DNA of 64,000 nt from Pseudocitrobacter corydidari (GCF_021172065.1 NZ_CP087880.1:2890583-2954582), one strand, 5' to 3'. Shown: positions 8,974 to 21,952, counted from the first letter of the stretch. The notes: generated by a model not told the origin, from the letters alone. Numbers and translations are program-made.

Positions 8974-11900
8974 TTAGTCAAACTCCAGTTCCACCTGCTC
9001 CGAACCAATAAGGCCACGCAGATCGTTGAGTAAACGATCGCTCGGAGAGACACGCCACGTTGCACCGAAACGCAACCGCGCACGTGCATCCGCCCTCTGA
9101 TAGTAGAGATGTACTGGAATTGTCCCAGAGCGGTGGGGTTCCAGAGACTGACGGAGTCGGTTTAAAAGCTGGTCATCAATTTGCCTGTCCGTCAGCGAGA
9201 TAGCAAGCCCGCGAGCGTATTTTTCCCGGGCTTCGTCAATATCCATAACTTCGCGGGCCATCATTTTAAGCCCGCCGCTGAAGTCATCAAAGCTGACCTG
9301 TCCGCTGACGATAAGTATGCGGTCTTTTTCCAGCAAATGCTGGTATTTATCCAGAGCCTCGGTAAACAACATGACTTCGAGACGCCCGGAACGGTCATCC
9401 AGCGTGCAGATGCCGATACGATTGCCGCGCTTGGTGACCATTACCCGCGCCGCAATGACGAGCCCCGCAGCCGTGGTCACTTTACCACGTTCTGTCGGAT
9501 GCATGTCTTTTAGCCTGTAGCCTCCGACATAGCGCTCAATTTCTTTTAAATACTGGTTAATCGGGTGGCCCGTCAGGTACAGACCTAACGTTTCCCGTTC
9601 ACCATCCAGCACCACCTGTTCCGGCCACGGCTGGCAGTTGGCGTAGGACTGTTCAATTTGCTCCGGCTCTTCCGCCAGCACGCCAAACATATCGGCCTGC
9701 CCGATGGCTTCTGCCTTCGCGTGTTGATCCGCTGCTTTCAGCGCATCGCCAAGCGAGTTCATCAACGCCGCGCGGTGCGGGCCAAGCCGGTCGAACGCCC
9801 CGGACATGATCAGTTTTTCCAGCACGCGACGGTTCAGTTTTTTGGTATCAGTGCGCGCGCACAGGTCGAACAGTTCGCGGAAATAGCCGCCATTGTTACG
9901 CGCTTCGATGATAGCCTCAATCGGCCCTTCACCGACGCCCTTAATCGCGCCGATACCATACACGATTTCCCCGTCATCATTAACGTGGAAATGATATAAA
10001 CCGGAGTTAATGTCAGGCGGCAGGATTTTCAGCCCCATGCGCCAGCACTCATCCACCAGCCCGACCACCTTCTCGGTGTTGTCCATATCCGCGGTCATTA
10101 CCGCCGCCATAAACTCTGCCGGGTAGTGCGCTTTCAGCCACAGCGTCTGGTAGGAGACCAGTGCATAAGCGGCGGAGTGCGATTTGTTAAACCCGTACCC
10201 GGCGAATTTCTCCACCAGGTCAAAGATTTTCATCGCCAGTTCGCCATCAACACCGCGTTTTTTCGCGCCTTCTTCAAACGCGCCGCGCTGCTTGGCCATC
10301 TCTTCGGGCTTCTTCTTACCCATTGCACGACGCAGCATATCCGCGCCGCCGAGGGTGTAGCCAGAGAGTTCCTGGGCAATCTGCATCACCTGTTCCTGAT
10401 ACAGGATGATACCGTAGGTCGGCTCCAGTACCGGTTTCAGACATTCGTGCTGCCACTGAACGTCCGGGTAGGAAATTTCTTCGCGACCATGCTTACGGTC
10501 GATAAAGTTATCTACCATCCCTGATTGCAACGGACCCGGACGGAACAGGGCCACCAGTGCAATCATATCTTCGAAGCAGTCAGGCTGAAGACGTTTAATC
10601 AGATCTTTCATGCCGCGCGATTCAAGCTGGAATACCGCCGTGGTTTCCGAGCGTTGCAGCATGTCGAAGCTTTTCTTGTCATCCAGCGGAATGGCGGCGA
10701 TGTCCAGCGGCGGCTCACCGTGCTTCTCGCGGCGGGCGTTGATCATCTCCAGCGCCCAGTTGATGATAGTCAGCGTACGCAGGCCAAGGAAGTCGAACTT
10801 CACCAGCCCGGCGTATTCCACGTCGCTTTTATCGAACTGGGTAACCGGGTGCTGACCCGCTTCATCACAGTAAAGTGGCGCAAAATCGGTGATTTTTGTC
10901 GGCGAGATCACTACACCACCGGCGTGCTTCCCGGCGTTTCGGGTAACCCCTTCCAGCTTACGCGCCATGTCGATCAGCGCCCTGACCTCTTCGTCCGCTT
11001 CGTAGATTTCCGGCAGCTGCGGTTCCGCTTCAAACGCTTTCGCCAGCGTCATCCCCGGATCGGGCGGCACCAGCTTAGAGATGCGATCGACGAAGCCGTA
11101 CGGATGACCGAGCACGCGCCCTACGTCGCGAATAACCGCTTTTGCCGCCATGGTACCAAAGGTGATGATCTGCGATACCGCGTCACGACCGTACATTTCC
11201 GCCACGTGATCGATAACCCGGTCGCGTTTCTCCATACAGAAGTCAACGTCGAAGTCAGGCATTGAGACACGTTCCGGGTTAAGGAAACGTTCGAACAGCA
11301 GGTCAAATTCCAGCGGATCGAGGTCGGTAATTTTCAGCGCATACGCCACCAGCGAACCCGCACCGGAACCACGCCCCGGCCCTACCGGCACGCCGTTATC
11401 TTTCGACCACTGGATAAACTCCATAACGATCAAGAAGTAACCAGGGAAGCCCATCTGGTTGATTACTTTAAGTTCTGTTTCCAGACGTTCATCATACGGC
11501 GGACGGCGTTTTTTACGCTCTTCCTCGTCCGGGAACAGAAACGCCAGACGCTCTTCCAGGCCCTCATGGGATTTGGCAACCAGGAAGTCTTCGGTGCTCA
11601 TATCCCCGGTCGGGAACTGCGGCAGGAAGTATTCACCCAGACGTACCGTGACGTTACAGCGCTTTGCAATCTCGACGCTGTTTTGCAGCGCTTCCGGGAT
11701 ATCAGCAAACAGCTCGCACATCTCCTCTTCGCTGCGCATGTACTGCTGCGGCGAATAGTTGCGCGGGCGTTTTGGATCATCAAGCGTAAAGCCATCGTGG
11801 ATGGCGACGCGAATTTCGTGCGCGTCAAAGTCGCCGGTTTCCAGGAAACGGACGTCATTGGTTGCCACAACCGGCAGACCGCGCGCTTCCGCCAGCTCAA

Positions 11901-12456
11901 CGGCGGCATGCAGATAAGACTCTTCGTCCGGGCGACCGGTACGAATCAGTTCGAGGAAATAGCAGTCCGGGAAGTGCTCTTCATAGAATGAGACGCACTC
12001 TTCCACCAGTTGCATATTGCCACGCAGCAGGCAGCGCCCGACGTCACCCATCCGACCGCCTGAAAGCAGAATTAGCCCCTCTTTCAGTTCGACCAGCCAG
12101 TCGCGATCGATCCACGGGCCAGCAGCACCGTAGCCGCGCTGATAGGCGCGTGAAATCAGCAGCGTCAGGTTCTGGTAGCCCGTATTGTTGGCCGCCAGCA
12201 CGGTGAGCTGCGTCATTTCATCGCCAAGCAGATCGCACTGCACGTGGAAATCTGCGCCGGCGATCGGTTTGATCCCCGCACCATGGCCTGCACCATAGAA
12301 CTTCACCAGACCGCACATGTTGGTGAAATCGGTGATCGCCAGTGCAGGCTGGCCTAACGCCGCCGCCTTTTTCACCAGCGGCGCCGTTTTCGCCAGGCCA
12401 TCGATCATGGAGTAGTCACTGTGCACCCGAAGGTGTACGAAACGTGGTTCAGCCAT
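8974..12456 (-). CDS. dnaE: DNA polymerase III subunit alpha
   Basis: Catalytic subunit of the replicative DNA polymerase. The 1160-residue protein starts with the PHP domain ([15 protein letters not shown]), then the C-family polymerase domain with catalytic Asp in [10 protein letters not shown] and [11 protein letters not shown]. It continues with tandem helix-hairpin-helix and OB-fold regions ([15 protein letters not shown]) and a C-terminal tau-binding part. It is intact and of normal length. Confidence 0.98.
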   Translation of the reverse strand: MAEPRFVHLRVHSDYSMIDGLAKTAPLVKKAAALGQPALAITDFTNMCGLVKFYGAGHGAGIKPIAGADFHVQCDLLGDEMTQLTVLAANNTGYQNLTLLISRAYQRGYGAAGPWIDRDWLVELKEGLILLSGGRMGDVGRCLLRGNMQLVEECVSFYEEHFPDCYFLELIRTGRPDEESYLHAAVELAEARGLPVVATNDVRFLETGDFDAHEIRVAIHDGFTLDDPKRPRNYSPQQYMRSEEEMCELFADIPEALQNSVEIAKRCNVTVRLGEYFLPQFPTGDMSTEDFLVAKSHEGLEERLAFLFPDEEERKKRRPPYDERLETELKVINQMGFPGYFLIVMEFIQWSKDNGVPVGPGRGSGAGSLVAYALKITDLDPLEFDLLFERFLNPERVSMPDFDVDFCMEKRDRVIDHVAEMYGRDAVSQIITFGTMAAKAVIRDVGRVLGHPYGFVDRISKLVPPDPGMTLAKAFEAEPQLPEIYEADEEVRALIDMARKLEGVTRNAGKHAGGVVISPTKITDFAPLYCDEAGQHPVTQFDKSDVEYAGLVKFDFLGLRTLTIINWALEMINARREKHGEPPLDIAAIPLDDKKSFDMLQRSETTAVFQLESRGMKDLIKRLQPDCFEDMIALVALFRPGPLQSGMVDNFIDRKHGREEISYPDVQWQHECLKPVLEPTYGIILYQEQVMQIAQELSGYTLGGADMLRRAMGKKKPEEMAKQRGAFEEGAKKRGVDGELAMKIFDLVEKFAGYGFNKSHSAAYALVSYQTLWLKAHYPAEFMAAVMTADMDNTEKVVGLVDECWRMGLKILPPDINSGLYHFHVNDDGEIVYGIGAIKGVGEGPIEAIIEARNNGGYFRELFDLCARTDTKKLNRRVLEKLIMSGAFDRLGPHRAALMNSLGDALKAADQHAKAEAIGQADMFGVLAEEPEQIEQSYANCQPWPEQVVLDGERETLGLYLTGHPINQYLKEIERYVGGYRLKDMHPTERGKVTTAAGLVIAARVMVTKRGNRIGICTLDDRSGRLEVMLFTEALDKYQHLLEKDRILIVSGQVSFDDFSGGLKMMAREVMDIDEAREKYARGLAISLTDRQIDDQLLNRLRQSLEPHRSGTIPVHLYYQRADARARLRFGATWRVSPSDRLLNDLRGLIGSEQVELEFD

Positions 12457-12495
12457 TGTTAGATCCCGCGTTGCTTACTGAGGGCGTAGATAGAG

Positions 12496-13092
12496 TCAGG
12501 ATACCAGACCCAGCGCCCGTTTGACCGGGCCAAAACTGCGTCGGTGGTGCTCGGTGGCACCGTATTCTGCCAGCTTTTCCAGATGAAAAGCGGTTGGGTA
12601 GCCTTTGTGCTGGGCAAAGCCGTACTGCGGAAATATACCATCGAGGGCTGCCATTTCGGCGTCGCGCGTCACTTTCGCAATGATAGACGCGGCGCTGATT
12701 TCCGCCACCCGGCTGTCGCCCTTCACCACCGCCATTGAAGGCATCGGTAACGCAGGGCAGCGGTTGCCATCGATGAGTACATATTCCGGCGCGATGCTTA
12801 ACCCGGCAACGGCACGCTGCATCGCCAGCATCGTGGCATGCAAAATGTTCAGCTCGTCGATTTCATGGGGTTCTGCGCGGCCCAGGCTCCAGCAGAGCGC
12901 TTTCTCTTTGATTTCATCAAACAGCGCCAGACGGCGTTTTTCGCTCAGCTTTTTGGAATCATTCAACCCTACAATCGGGCGGGCTGGATCGAGGATCACC
13001 GCCGCCGTCACCACAGCGCCGACCAGCGGGCCACGGCCAACTTCATCCACACCAGCCACTAAATGGGTGTGCGGATACACAAATTCAATCAT
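12496..13092 (-). CDS. rnhB: Ribonuclease HII
   Basis: RNase HII cuts 5' of ribonucleotides embedded in DNA and degrades RNA-DNA hybrids. The signature [15 protein letters not shown] holds the first catalytic Asp-Glu pair; the third acid is in [16 protein letters not shown]. The 198-residue length matches E. coli. Its start overlaps the lpxB stop by four bases, so translation is likely coupled. Confidence 0.97.
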   Translation of the reverse strand: MIEFVYPHTHLVAGVDEVGRGPLVGAVVTAAVILDPARPIVGLNDSKKLSEKRRLALFDEIKEKALCWSLGRAEPHEIDELNILHATMLAMQRAVAGLSIAPEYVLIDGNRCPALPMPSMAVVKGDSRVAEISAASIIAKVTRDAEMAALDGIFPQYGFAQHKGYPTAFHLEKLAEYGATEHHRRSFGPVKRALGLVS

Positions 13093-14237
13093 CGTGCTAA
13101 CTCCAGAACCGCGTCAGCTGCCTGCTCATCGGCATTACAGCGGATTTGCAAATGCAGCTCGCGGAAAGTGTCGTGCATAGCGTGGCTGGTTTTGCCATTC
13201 GCCAGCAGCGGCAGTAACGCATCAGCCAGCGCCTGCGGCTGGCATTCGTCCTGCAACAGCTCTTTCACCAGCTCGCGCCCGGCGAGCAGGTTAGGCAGCG
13301 ACACATAATCCGTTTTAACCAATCGTTCCGCCAGCCAGAAAGTGAACGGTTTCATACGATAACCCACCACCATCGGGCATTTTGCCAGCATGCATTCCAG
13401 CGCCGCCGTACCGGAGGCCAGCAGTGCCGCATCGCTGGCAACCATCGCTTCACGCCCCATGCCATCCAGCAGGTGAACGTGGAGATCCGGCGCAACCTCG
13501 GCCTTAATGCGTTCGAACTGTTCACGGCGTTTGGCATTTACCAGCGGGACCACCACTTCCAGATCCGGATAGTGATGACGCAGGATTTGCGCCGTTTTCA
13601 GAAAATCAGCGCTGAGCATTTCCACTTCCGCGCCACGGCTGCCCGGCAGCAGGGCCAGACAGTGCGCATCGTGCGGAATACCCAGCACATCCCGCGCCGC
13701 GTTTTTATCGGGATCCAGCGGCATGGCGTCGGCCATGGTGTGTCCGATAAAGCGGCAGGGAACGTTAAATTTGTCATAAAACGCTTTTTCGAAAGGCAGA
13801 AATGCGAGCACCAGGTCAGTGGCTCTGCCTATTTTGAAAACGCGTTTCTGGCGCCAGGCCCAGACGGACGGGCTGACATAGTGAATGGTTTTAATGCCCT
13901 GCTTCTTCAGGTTGCCCTCAAGCGTGATGTTGAAATCCGGGGCATCAATGCCAACGAAAACATCGGGTTGCAGCTCAGTAAAACGCTTTGTGAGATCGGC
14001 ACGAATGTGTAGAAGACGACGCAGGCGCCCGAGGACTTCGACAATCCCCATCACCGCCAGTTCTTCCATCTCATACCAGGCTTCACAGCCTTCAGCCTGC
14101 ATACGCGGGCCGGCAACGCCGACAAACCGCGCATTGGGAACCCGCGCCTTGAGGGCACGGATCAGGCCAGCGCCAAGAATATCGCCGGAAGTTTCTCCGG
14201 CGACCAGGGCAATCGTTAATGGACGCTGCTCAGTCAT
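13089..14237 (-). CDS. lpxB: Lipid-A-disaccharide synthase
   Basis: GT19 glycosyltransferase that joins 2,3-diacylglucosamine-1-phosphate and UDP-2,3-diacylglucosamine in lipid A synthesis at the inner membrane. The 382-residue protein shows the N-terminal [17 protein letters not shown] and the donor-binding [13 protein letters not shown]. Its ATG shares one base with the lpxA stop codon (TAATG), giving tight coupling. Confidence 0.97.
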   Translation of the reverse strand: MTEQRPLTIALVAGETSGDILGAGLIRALKARVPNARFVGVAGPRMQAEGCEAWYEMEELAVMGIVEVLGRLRRLLHIRADLTKRFTELQPDVFVGIDAPDFNITLEGNLKKQGIKTIHYVSPSVWAWRQKRVFKIGRATDLVLAFLPFEKAFYDKFNVPCRFIGHTMADAMPLDPDKNAARDVLGIPHDAHCLALLPGSRGAEVEMLSADFLKTAQILRHHYPDLEVVVPLVNAKRREQFERIKAEVAPDLHVHLLDGMGREAMVASDAALLASGTAALECMLAKCPMVVGYRMKPFTFWLAERLVKTDYVSLPNLLAGRELVKELLQDECQPQALADALLPLLANGKTSHAMHDTFRELHLQIRCNADEQAADAVLELAR

Positions 14238-15025
14238 TAACGAATCAGACCGCGAGTTGAACGCGCGAAGAATTCCGTAAACGCTTTAACTTCCGGGTAC
14301 TGCTCAGCCAGTTCAGCGATTTCAGCTTTCGCTTCATCCAGCGTTTTACCGTTACGGTACAACGCCTTGTACGCATTACGGATAGCAGTAATCGCCTCAC
14401 GGCTAAAGCCGCGGCGTTTCAGACCTTCGATGTTCACCCCAAACGGCGTGGCATGGTTGCCCTGCGCGATCACGAACGGTGGAACGTCCTGCGCAACGCC
14501 GGAACAACCGCCAACCATCACGTGCGCACCAATGATGCAGAACTGATGGACAGCAGTCATACCGCCGATAATTACGTAGTCGTCGAGCGTCACGTGGCCT
14601 GCCAACGTGGCGTTGTTGGCAAGGATACAGCGATCGCCAAGCTGGCAATCATGCGCGACGTGCGCGTTGATCATCAGCAGGTTATCGCTACCCACCTTCG
14701 TCAATCCACCGCCCTGTACTGTGCCACGATGAATGGTGACGCTTTCGCGAATGCGGTTGCGATCGCCAATCTCCACACGGGTGGGTTCGCCAGCATATTT
14801 CAGATCCTGGTTCACTTCACCGATGGAGGCGAACTGATAAATCTCGTTATCACGGCCAATTTTGGTGATGCCGTTAACTACAACGTGAGACTTCAGTACG
14901 GTACCTTCGCCGATTTCGACGTCGGCCCCCACAATACAAAACGGGCCAATGTGAACGTTAGCACCGATAACGGCACCTTCTTCAACAATGGCGGTAGGAT
15001 GGATAAAGGCGGTTTTATCAATCAC
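14237..15025 (-). CDS. lpxA: UDP-N-acetylglucosamine acyltransferase
   Basis: First enzyme of lipid A synthesis; it moves R-3-hydroxymyristoyl from ACP to UDP-GlcNAc. The 262-residue protein is a left-handed beta helix of hexapeptide repeats ([20 protein letters not shown]). The catalytic His is in [12 protein letters not shown], and a helical C-terminus contains the RRGFSREAI segment. It lies three bases downstream of fabZ in the same operon. Confidence 0.98.
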   Translation of the reverse strand: MIDKTAFIHPTAIVEEGAVIGANVHIGPFCIVGADVEIGEGTVLKSHVVVNGITKIGRDNEIYQFASIGEVNQDLKYAGEPTRVEIGDRNRIRESVTIHRGTVQGGGLTKVGSDNLLMINAHVAHDCQLGDRCILANNATLAGHVTLDDYVIIGGMTAVHQFCIIGAHVMVGGCSGVAQDVPPFVIAQGNHATPFGVNIEGLKRRGFSREAITAIRNAYKALYRNGKTLDEAKAEIAELAEQYPEVKAFTEFFARSTRGLIR

Positions 15026-15028
15026 GGA

Positions 15029-15484
15029 TCAGGCCTCCCGGCTACGCGCACACATCATAGTCGCTTCGCAAACAACCTTGCCGTCAACCAGCGCAACGCC
15101 TTTAAAGCGAGTCAGGCCGCGACGGGTTTTCTCGAAGGTGACTTCCATAATCATCTGATCGCCAGGCACAACCGGGCGCTTGAAGCGCGCTTCGTCGATA
15201 CCTGCGAAGTAGTAAAGTTCGCCTGGTTCCAGTTTACCCACGCTTTTGAACGCCAGAATACCGGTCGCCTGCGCCATCGCTTCCAGAATCAGCACGCCAG
15301 GTAAAATCGGCTTACCAGGGAAGTGACCCTGGAAAAACGGCTCATTTACGGAAATGTTTTTCACTGCGCGCAGAAAACGACCTTCTTCAAAATCCAGCAC
15401 GCGATCAACCAGTAAGAACGGGTAACGGTGCGGCAGAAGTTCTAAAATCTCTTCAATGTGCAGAGTATGAGTGTCGGTAGTCAA
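15029..15484 (-). CDS. fabZ: 3-hydroxyacyl-ACP dehydratase FabZ
   Basis: Hotdog-fold dehydratase of fatty acid elongation that competes with LpxA and LpxD for 3-hydroxymyristoyl-ACP. The catalytic His is in [10 protein letters not shown] and the Glu in VLILEAMAQ. The 151-residue length matches E. coli. Its placement between lpxD and lpxA links membrane phospholipid and lipid A supply. Confidence 0.98.
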   Translation of the reverse strand: MTTDTHTLHIEEILELLPHRYPFLLVDRVLDFEEGRFLRAVKNISVNEPFFQGHFPGKPILPGVLILEAMAQATGILAFKSVGKLEPGELYYFAGIDEARFKRPVVPGDQMIMEVTFEKTRRGLTRFKGVALVDGKVVCEATMMCARSREA

Positions 15485-15526
15485 AATACTCTTCCTGTCA
15501 AAATATACTGAATGGCAATAATAACA

Positions 15527-15560
15527 CGGCCTGCCGGATTTTCAGAAAGCCGACAGGCCG
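15527..15560. repeat. Intergenic hairpin between lpxD and fabZ
   Basis: CGGCCTGCCGG and CCGACAGGCCG pair over 11 bases with one wobble position, loop of 12. It lies in a 145-base gap within the operon and has no T-run, so it is more likely an mRNA-processing or stability element (REP-like) than a terminator. Confidence 0.55.
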
Positions 15561-15629
15561 ATAAATGTCGCTCCGTCATCACAGGGCTTAGCCCAGTCAA
15601 TTCGGCGACAATCCAATGTGGGTGACTGT

Positions 15630-16655
15630 TTAGTCTTGTTGATTGATCTTGCGCTCTATAGCCTTCAGGCGCTTGCTCATATCATCAATATTCATCACCA
15701 GTGCTGCTGTCTTACGCCACGCCTTATTCGGCTGAAGCGGAATACCAGAAGAATAGACGCCAGGCTCAGTAATCGGGCGCATCACCATGCCCATGCCGGT
15801 TACTGTCACCTTGTCGCAAATTTCCATGTGTCCGTTAATGACGCTGGCACCGCCAATCATGCAGTAACGGCCAATTTTCAGGCTACCGGCCATAATGACG
15901 CCGCCGGCAACGGCGGTATTGTCGCCAATCACCACGTTGTGCGCAATCTGGCACTGGTTATCAATGATAACACCGTTGCCGATCACCGTATCGTCAAGTG
16001 CGCCACGGTCAATGGTGGTACAGGCGCCGATCTCCACACGATCGCCAATAATCACGCGACCTAATTGTGGGATCTTCACCCAGTTACCGCGATCGTTAGC
16101 GTAACCAAAACCATCCGCACCGATCACGGTGCTGGACTGGATCAGGCAATTCTCACCGATCTCGATGTCGTGGTAAATACTGACGTTTGCCCACAGACGT
16201 GAGCCTGCGCCGATTTTCGTCTTTTTACCGACGAAACAGCCTGCGCCAATCACCACGTTATCGCCAAGCACAACGTCCGATTCTATCACCGCGTTGGCGC
16301 CGATAGAGACGTTTTTGCCGAGCGTCGCCGTAGGATCGATAACTGCGCTGGGAGCGATATCCTGCGCCGGTTGCGGCGTGGTATCTAAAATTTGGGCCAT
16401 ACGGGCGTAAGTCAGGTAGGGATTCTTCACTACCAGCGCCGCGCTTTTGGCAAAAGGAAGATCGTCTGCGGTCATGACAACGGCAGAGGCCTGGCAAGCG
16501 GCCAGGTGCTCACGGTATTTAGGATTCACCATGAACGTAATATGGCCTGTGGTCGCGGATTGCATGGACGCGACAGCGGTGATGACGATATCGCCATCAC
16601 CGTGTAATTCCGCATCCAACTGCTGCGCGAGATCAGCCAGTCGAATTGAAGGCAT
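15630..16655 (-). CDS. lpxD: UDP-3-O-(3-hydroxymyristoyl)glucosamine N-acyltransferase
   Basis: Third enzyme of lipid A synthesis; it adds the amide-linked hydroxymyristoyl chain. An N-terminal uridine-binding domain (about residues 1-100) precedes a hexapeptide-repeat beta helix, with the catalytic His in [17 protein letters not shown]. The C-terminal helix ends [11 protein letters not shown]. The length of 341 residues matches E. coli. Skp lies three bases upstream. Confidence 0.98.
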   Translation of the reverse strand: MPSIRLADLAQQLDAELHGDGDIVITAVASMQSATTGHITFMVNPKYREHLAACQASAVVMTADDLPFAKSAALVVKNPYLTYARMAQILDTTPQPAQDIAPSAVIDPTATLGKNVSIGANAVIESDVVLGDNVVIGAGCFVGKKTKIGAGSRLWANVSIYHDIEIGENCLIQSSTVIGADGFGYANDRGNWVKIPQLGRVIIGDRVEIGACTTIDRGALDDTVIGNGVIIDNQCQIAHNVVIGDNTAVAGGVIMAGSLKIGRYCMIGGASVINGHMEICDKVTVTGMGMVMRPITEPGVYSSGIPLQPNKAWRKTAALVMNIDDMSKRLKAIERKINQQD

Positions 16656-16658
16656 TAC

Positions 16659-17144
16659 TTATTTAACCTGTTTCAGTACATCAGCGGTGATGTCTTTAAC
16701 ATCGCTGCTGTTGAATGCAACGGCGTTAGCGTCAACAACCAGGTCGATGCTCTGGCTGCTTGCAACAGATTTCACAGCAGTCTGGATACGGGTAACCAGT
16801 TTGCCGCGCTCTTCGTTGGTACGACGCTGGCGATCCTGCTCAAATGCCTGAGCTTTCTGTGCGAAAGTCTGGCGCTGAGAAGTGATGTCTTTTTCCAGCT
16901 TGGTGCGGTCTGCACCTGCTTTCATGGATTGCAGACGCTGCATTTTAGACTGCAGGTCGCCTTCCATACGCTGAAGTTCGCTGGCACGGCCTTTGAACTC
17001 ATTTTCCAGCGTGCTGGAAACACCGGTTTTCTGTGCAACTTGTTGGAACAGGTTGCCCATGTTAACAATTGCGATTTTATCTGCTGCCTGAGCAGACGCA
17101 GCCATTGCTAAACCTAAACCTGCAGCTACTAACCACTTTTTCAC
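16659..17144 (-). CDS. skp: Periplasmic chaperone Skp (OmpH)
   Basis: Trimeric jellyfish-like chaperone that holds unfolded outer-membrane proteins for BamA. I chose the GTG start, giving 161 residues beginning [19 protein letters not shown] after the initiator, because AAGGAG lies seven bases upstream and the length equals E. coli Skp; an upstream ATG would spoil the signal peptide. The signal peptide ends AQA before ADKIAIV. The mature part is mostly alpha-helical coiled-coil tentacles rich in Gln, Lys and Arg. Confidence 0.95.
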   Translation of the reverse strand: MKKWLVAAGLGLAMAASAQAADKIAIVNMGNLFQQVAQKTGVSSTLENEFKGRASELQRMEGDLQSKMQRLQSMKAGADRTKLEKDITSQRQTFAQKAQAFEQDRQRRTNEERGKLVTRIQTAVKSVASSQSIDLVVDANAVAFNSSDVKDITADVLKQVK

Positions 17145-17169
17145 AATAAAACTCCTTACCATCCCATGC

Positions 17170-17209
17170 GTACCCGAAGGTACCGTTTTTTGTGTGGCCC
17201 GAAGGCCAC
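17170..17209 (-). repeat. Two tandem UUCG-tetraloop hairpins between bamA and skp
   Basis: In the minus-strand mRNA, GTGGCC-UUCG-GGCCAC (17194-17209) is followed by GUACC-UUCG-GGUAC (17170-17183). Both have the exceptionally stable UUCG loop. They sit just upstream of the skp ribosome-binding site in the transcript joining bamA to skp, and could block 3' exonucleases or tune skp expression. Read on the plus strand, the second stem is followed by T6. Confidence 0.7.
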
Positions 17210-17268
17210 TTAACGCTATGCCTATACAGCGTCACTACACTGCACTGCATTCCTTTGCAAGTGAGCAA

Positions 17269-19689
17269 TTACCAGGTTTTACCAATGTTAAACTGGAACT
17301 GCTCGGCTTTGTCTCCATCGTATTTCTTGAACGGCTGGGCGTAGGAGAAGACCAACGGCCCCAATGGGGACATCCATTGTAATGCGATACCCGCAGACAT
17401 ACGGATGTTGCTTGGATCGCTGTAGTCAGGGATCCCCGCAGCACGCGTCTCTGCAGTGTCTTTCCAGTTAGTATCCCACACGGTACCCGCATCCCAGAAG
17501 ACAGAAGTACGAATAGAGTTCGCGTATTTATCGCTCACGAACGGCGTAGGTACAATCAGTTCCATGCTGGCAACAGCCATGGCGTTACCGCCGACTGCAT
17601 CATCTGAATTACAGATGCCAGGTTTGCCGTCTTTAGTGGTTTCACAGTTATCGGTGCCCGGACCATAGTAAGCCGCTTTAGGACCGATGTTGTTCGACTG
17701 GAAGCCACGCACGGTGCTGGAACCACCGGCATAGAAGTTTTCATAGAACGGCAGTTCTTTGCCGCCCAGGCCATCACCGTAACCCCAACGTGTACGACCC
17801 AGAACAACCCACTTGTGGTCGTCATCAATTGGGAAGTAGGACGCGGTATCCAGCGTGACTTTATAGAACTCGTTATCAGAGCCCGGAATCGTGACCTTAC
17901 CGTTCAGGTTAACGCGCGAACCGTCCGTCGGGAAGTAACCGCGGTCCAGTTTGTTATACGTCCAACCATAGTTGAAGGTGAAGTCATCCGCCGAGAAGTT
18001 ATTATCATCGGACGTCGTGCTGGCATTCTGACCAATTGAATCCAGATAACGGTTCATCGCTACCTGCGGCTGCATGTTAGACAGGTCGTTATGGACATAG
18101 CCCAGACCCGCACGCAGCGTGTTGTATTCGTTGATCGGGAAGCCCAGCGTGCCATCTACACCATAACTTTTGTTGGTATAGGAGGAGAGGTCTGCATCAT
18201 CTGCTTTAAAGTCATTGTAGAAGATACGACCGCCGAGGCTCACACCATCGACCGTAAAGTACGGGTTGGTCACAGAAAACTCAGAATAGGTCTGGTAGTC
18301 GTTCTTGGTGCCGTTGATACCAACGGAATAGCCCGTTCCTAACCAGTTATCCTGCTGTACGCCAACCTGGAAGCTGACGCCGCTTTCCGTACCGTAACCG
18401 ATACCGAAGTTAAAGCTACCGGTGTTACGCTCTTTAACCTTGTAAACCACATCCACCTGGTCCGGGCTGCCCGGTACGCGTTGGGTGTCGGTATCGACGG
18501 TTTCGAAGTAACCCAGACGGTTCAGACGCTCTTTACCCTGGTCAACTAAATCGCTGCCCAGCCATGCCCCTTCCATCTGGCGCATTTCGCGACGCAGAAC
18601 GGCATCTTTTGAGGTGTCGTTACCTTCAAAGCGGATTTTGCGCACGTAGAAACGGTTACCCGCGTCAACGTTCACATGCAGCTTAACGGTTTTATCCGCA
18701 TCGTTGATTTCCGGCTGAGACTGAACGCGCGGATAGGCGTAACCATAGCGACCCAGAAGCTTTTTAATGTCATCTTCCATTTTGGTCACTTTGGTGCCGT
18801 TATACAGCTCGCCCGGCTCGATTTTGGTCAGCGCTTCGATTTCAGCGGAGTGTCCGGCCAGATTGCCGCTCACCTGTACGCTATCGAGTTTGTACTGATC
18901 GCCTTCCGTCACGTTAACGGTGATGTAGATGCCTTTTTTATCAGGCGTCAGGCTCACCTGCGTGGAGTCGATGTTGAAACGTGCGTAACCGCGATCCAGA
19001 TAGTAGCTGCGCAGGGTTTCAAGGTCGCCCGCCAGTTTCTGTTTCTGGTATTTGCGATCGCCCACCACGTTCCACCACGGCACTTCATCGCGCAGCTGGA
19101 AGTTCGAGATGAGATCTTCCGTGCTGAACGCGTGGTTGCCCACGATGTTGATCTGCTGGATTTGCGCGGAAACGCCTTCCTGGAAGACCAGTTTCAGGTC
19201 GACACGGTTACGCGGCAGCGGGGTGACAACGGCTTTTACGCTCGCGCTGTATTTACCCACGCTGTAGTAGAAGTCTTCGAGCCCTTTTTCGATATCCGAA
19301 AGCGTGGTGCGGTCAAGAGATTCACCCACGCGAACGCCAGATGCCTCAAGGTTCTGCTTGAGCATGTCATCTTTCACCGACTTGTTGCCGGAGAAGGTGA
19401 TGCTGGCAATCGTTGGACGCTCTTTAACCTGAACCAGTAACGTATCGCCGTCTCTCAGGACGCGAACGTCCTCAAAGTTGCCAGTGGCAAACAGTGCGCG
19501 AATGGTATTACTGATATCGTCATCAGTTATGGTATCACCAGGACGTACTGGCATACTGAGGAGGGCCGCACCAACAGCGACTCGCTGCAAGCCTTCGAAA
19601 TGAATGTCCTTCACTACGAACCCGTCAGCACCGTATACGGTCGCGCTGCTAAACAGCAGCGACGCTATAAGCAACTTTTTCATCGCCAT
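17269..19689 (-). CDS. bamA: Outer-membrane protein assembly factor BamA
   Basis: Essential Omp85-family core of the BAM complex that inserts beta-barrel proteins. The signal peptide [20 protein letters not shown] precedes five POTRA domains (about residues 21-420). The 16-stranded barrel has the loop-6 VRGF motif ([10 protein letters not shown]) and the terminal NIGKTW strand. The length is 806 residues, four fewer than E. coli. It follows rseP and precedes skp as usual. Confidence 0.98.
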   Translation of the reverse strand: MAMKKLLIASLLFSSATVYGADGFVVKDIHFEGLQRVAVGAALLSMPVRPGDTITDDDISNTIRALFATGNFEDVRVLRDGDTLLVQVKERPTIASITFSGNKSVKDDMLKQNLEASGVRVGESLDRTTLSDIEKGLEDFYYSVGKYSASVKAVVTPLPRNRVDLKLVFQEGVSAQIQQINIVGNHAFSTEDLISNFQLRDEVPWWNVVGDRKYQKQKLAGDLETLRSYYLDRGYARFNIDSTQVSLTPDKKGIYITVNVTEGDQYKLDSVQVSGNLAGHSAEIEALTKIEPGELYNGTKVTKMEDDIKKLLGRYGYAYPRVQSQPEINDADKTVKLHVNVDAGNRFYVRKIRFEGNDTSKDAVLRREMRQMEGAWLGSDLVDQGKERLNRLGYFETVDTDTQRVPGSPDQVDVVYKVKERNTGSFNFGIGYGTESGVSFQVGVQQDNWLGTGYSVGINGTKNDYQTYSEFSVTNPYFTVDGVSLGGRIFYNDFKADDADLSSYTNKSYGVDGTLGFPINEYNTLRAGLGYVHNDLSNMQPQVAMNRYLDSIGQNASTTSDDNNFSADDFTFNYGWTYNKLDRGYFPTDGSRVNLNGKVTIPGSDNEFYKVTLDTASYFPIDDDHKWVVLGRTRWGYGDGLGGKELPFYENFYAGGSSTVRGFQSNNIGPKAAYYGPGTDNCETTKDGKPGICNSDDAVGGNAMAVASMELIVPTPFVSDKYANSIRTSVFWDAGTVWDTNWKDTAETRAAGIPDYSDPSNIRMSAGIALQWMSPLGPLVFSYAQPFKKYDGDKAEQFQFNIGKTW

Positions 19690-19718
19690 CGTTATTATGC
19701 GTTCTTCCTAACTAACTC

Positions 19719-21071
19719 TCATAACCGAGAGAAATCATTGAAAAGTGCAAGCCCCATTAACAACACCAGCAATATTGAGCCAATGCGATAACTAAAGTCT
19801 TGAACTCGCTCGGATACCGGACCGCCCTTCAGCTTTTCAATCGCCAAAAACAGCAGATGGCCCCCATCTAACACGGGGAGCGGGAACAGGTTGATGATGC
19901 CGAGATTTACACTGATGAGCGCAAGAAACATCAGATAGTAAATCAACCCGTACTCCGCTGACATCCCAGCCCCCTGAGCGATCGAAATCGGCCCACTGAG
20001 GTTGTTCAGTTTGACGTCACCGGTGATCAATTTTCCCAGCATGCTAACCGTCAGCTTCATCAACTGCCACGTTTTATCCGTGGCCTGGGCGATGGCGCTA
20101 AACGGCCCATACTGGCGCACTGTTTTGTATTCGTCAGGCAGCGGGATAACTTTTGGTACCACACCCGCAAAACCTTCCGCCTTTCCGTTACCGTGTTTTG
20201 TATCCGGTATCAGCGTCAAAGACAAGGGACTCCCCTGCCTTTCGATATCTAACCGCAGTCCTTTACCGGGGTTATCACGCACCAGCGTGACAAACATCAT
20301 CCAGTTTTCCAGCGGCTGACCATCGACTTTAACGATCCTGTCGCCAGCTTGCAAACCGGCTTTGCTGGCAGCAGAGTCGGCCTGAATCTCGGCGAGGACA
20401 GGTTCAATCTGCGCACCGCGCGGGCGAATACCGAGTGAAGCGATAGGATCTTCTTTATCCGGTTCGAACGCCCAGTGCTGCAAATTCAGGATTTTATCCT
20501 GACGCTGTTCACTCCCGAAAGGGGCAACAGTGAGAGTGGCGCGCTCGTCACCAATTTTAGCGACCATCGCCAAACGCACTGCATCCCAATCAGGCGTTTC
20601 GATACCATCTACGGCTTTTAGTTCCGTACCTGGTGCAATTTGTGCCTCTGCCGCAATCGAATTGGGGGTTATTTCACCGACAACCGGACGCACGCCAGGG
20701 ACGCCGATGATAAACACCAGCCAGTAAGCGAAGATGGCAAAAAGGAAGTTGGCGACAGGGCCGGCAGCAATAACGGCGGCGCGCTGGCCAACCGTTTTAT
20801 TGTTGAATGCGAAGTGGCGCATCTCCGGTGCAACCGGCTCGACGCGCTCATCCAGCATTTTAACGTAGCCGCCCAGGGGGATAAGGGCGATAACAAATTC
20901 GGTGCCGTGTTTATCAACGCGACGCCAGAGTGATTTCCCAAAACCAATTGAAAAACGCTCTACGCGAACGCCACAGCGGCGAGCAACCCAGAAGTGACCA
21001 AATTCATGGACGGTGATCAATACACCCAGGGCAACAATAAATGCCGCCAGATTCCAGAGTATGCTCAGCAT
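19719..21071 (-). CDS. rseP: Site-2 intramembrane protease RseP
   Basis: Zinc metalloprotease of the inner membrane that cuts RseA after DegS to release sigma-E and clears signal peptides. HEFGH in TM1 holds two zinc-ligand histidines; the third ligand is the Asp of [10 protein letters not shown]. Two periplasmic PDZ domains lie between ([24 protein letters not shown]). I chose the ATG giving 450 residues, starting [16 protein letters not shown], because it matches the family; the longer frame would add a non-membrane leader. Confidence 0.97.
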   Translation of the reverse strand: MLSILWNLAAFIVALGVLITVHEFGHFWVARRCGVRVERFSIGFGKSLWRRVDKHGTEFVIALIPLGGYVKMLDERVEPVAPEMRHFAFNNKTVGQRAAVIAAGPVANFLFAIFAYWLVFIIGVPGVRPVVGEITPNSIAAEAQIAPGTELKAVDGIETPDWDAVRLAMVAKIGDERATLTVAPFGSEQRQDKILNLQHWAFEPDKEDPIASLGIRPRGAQIEPVLAEIQADSAASKAGLQAGDRIVKVDGQPLENWMMFVTLVRDNPGKGLRLDIERQGSPLSLTLIPDTKHGNGKAEGFAGVVPKVIPLPDEYKTVRQYGPFSAIAQATDKTWQLMKLTVSMLGKLITGDVKLNNLSGPISIAQGAGMSAEYGLIYYLMFLALISVNLGIINLFPLPVLDGGHLLFLAIEKLKGGPVSERVQDFSYRIGSILLVLLMGLALFNDFSRL

Positions 21072-21082
21072 AGACCCATCCG

Positions 21083-21940
21083 TTAAATCGTCCTGAAAAC
21101 TAACAACAGCAAGCACGCGAATACAGGAACCGCCGCCGTCAGGCTGTCAATACGGTCCAGAATTCCGCCGTGACCGGGGATCAAATGTCCACTGTCCTTG
21201 ATGCCGGCTTCACGTTTAAACATGCTCTCGGTCAGATCGCCGAGCACAGAAGCCAGCGCAGCGACAATGGAGCATATTAATAGGGTTGAGGGGGCTACGT
21301 CCAGATTTGCCCACAATCCATAGGCCCAGGAAATAACCGCAGCCGTTAACAGGCCACCGATGAATCCTTGCCAGGTTTTCCCCGGTGAAACTTTAGGCGC
21401 CAGCTTATGTTTGCCAAACAGCTTGCCAAACATATACGCGCCGGAATCCGCACCCCATACGAGGATCATGACATACAGCAGCCACAGCGCGCCGCTGTAC
21501 TGGTTGTCGTCATAGTGCCAGGCGCGCAACGCCACCATGCCCCAGAAGAACGGCACGATAGTCAGCAGGCCAAACAACAGACGCAGCGTTTTAGAGTGAC
21601 GCCATGACGACGCTGAACCCGGGTAGGTCAGCACCAGTAATAGCGCCACGACCCACCAGGCCAGTGAGGCCCAGAGCGAAATCTCAACAACCGGTTGATG
21701 GAGGTTATGATGATACTCAGGAAGCAAGAAGAGCATCACCGCCAACAACAGGCCGCAAAGTACCGCCAGCCACACCCGCTGCGTACGCGAGCTAAACCCG
21801 CTCAGCTGTCCCCATTCCCACGCCGCCAGCATACAGACGACCAGCGTAACAATGGCGAACCCCACCGGCGGCAGCAAAAACAGCGCCGCAATAACAACGG
21901 GTATTAAAATTAATGCAGAAATCAGGCGATACTTCAGCAA
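21083..21940 (-). CDS. cdsA: Phosphatidate cytidylyltransferase
   Basis: Integral membrane enzyme making CDP-diacylglycerol from CTP and phosphatidate, the branch point for phospholipids. The family signature at the C-terminus is visible as [20 protein letters not shown] followed by GILDRID. Multiple hydrophobic helices fill the N-terminal two thirds. The 285-residue length equals E. coli CdsA. It lies 12 bases from uppS and from rseP in the operon. Confidence 0.97.
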   Translation of the reverse strand: MLKYRLISALILIPVVIAALFLLPPVGFAIVTLVVCMLAAWEWGQLSGFSSRTQRVWLAVLCGLLLAVMLFLLPEYHHNLHQPVVEISLWASLAWWVVALLLVLTYPGSASSWRHSKTLRLLFGLLTIVPFFWGMVALRAWHYDDNQYSGALWLLYVMILVWGADSGAYMFGKLFGKHKLAPKVSPGKTWQGFIGGLLTAAVISWAYGLWANLDVAPSTLLICSIVAALASVLGDLTESMFKREAGIKDSGHLIPGHGGILDRIDSLTAAVPVFACLLLLVFRTI

Positions 21941-21952
21941 AAGCTACCCCCA

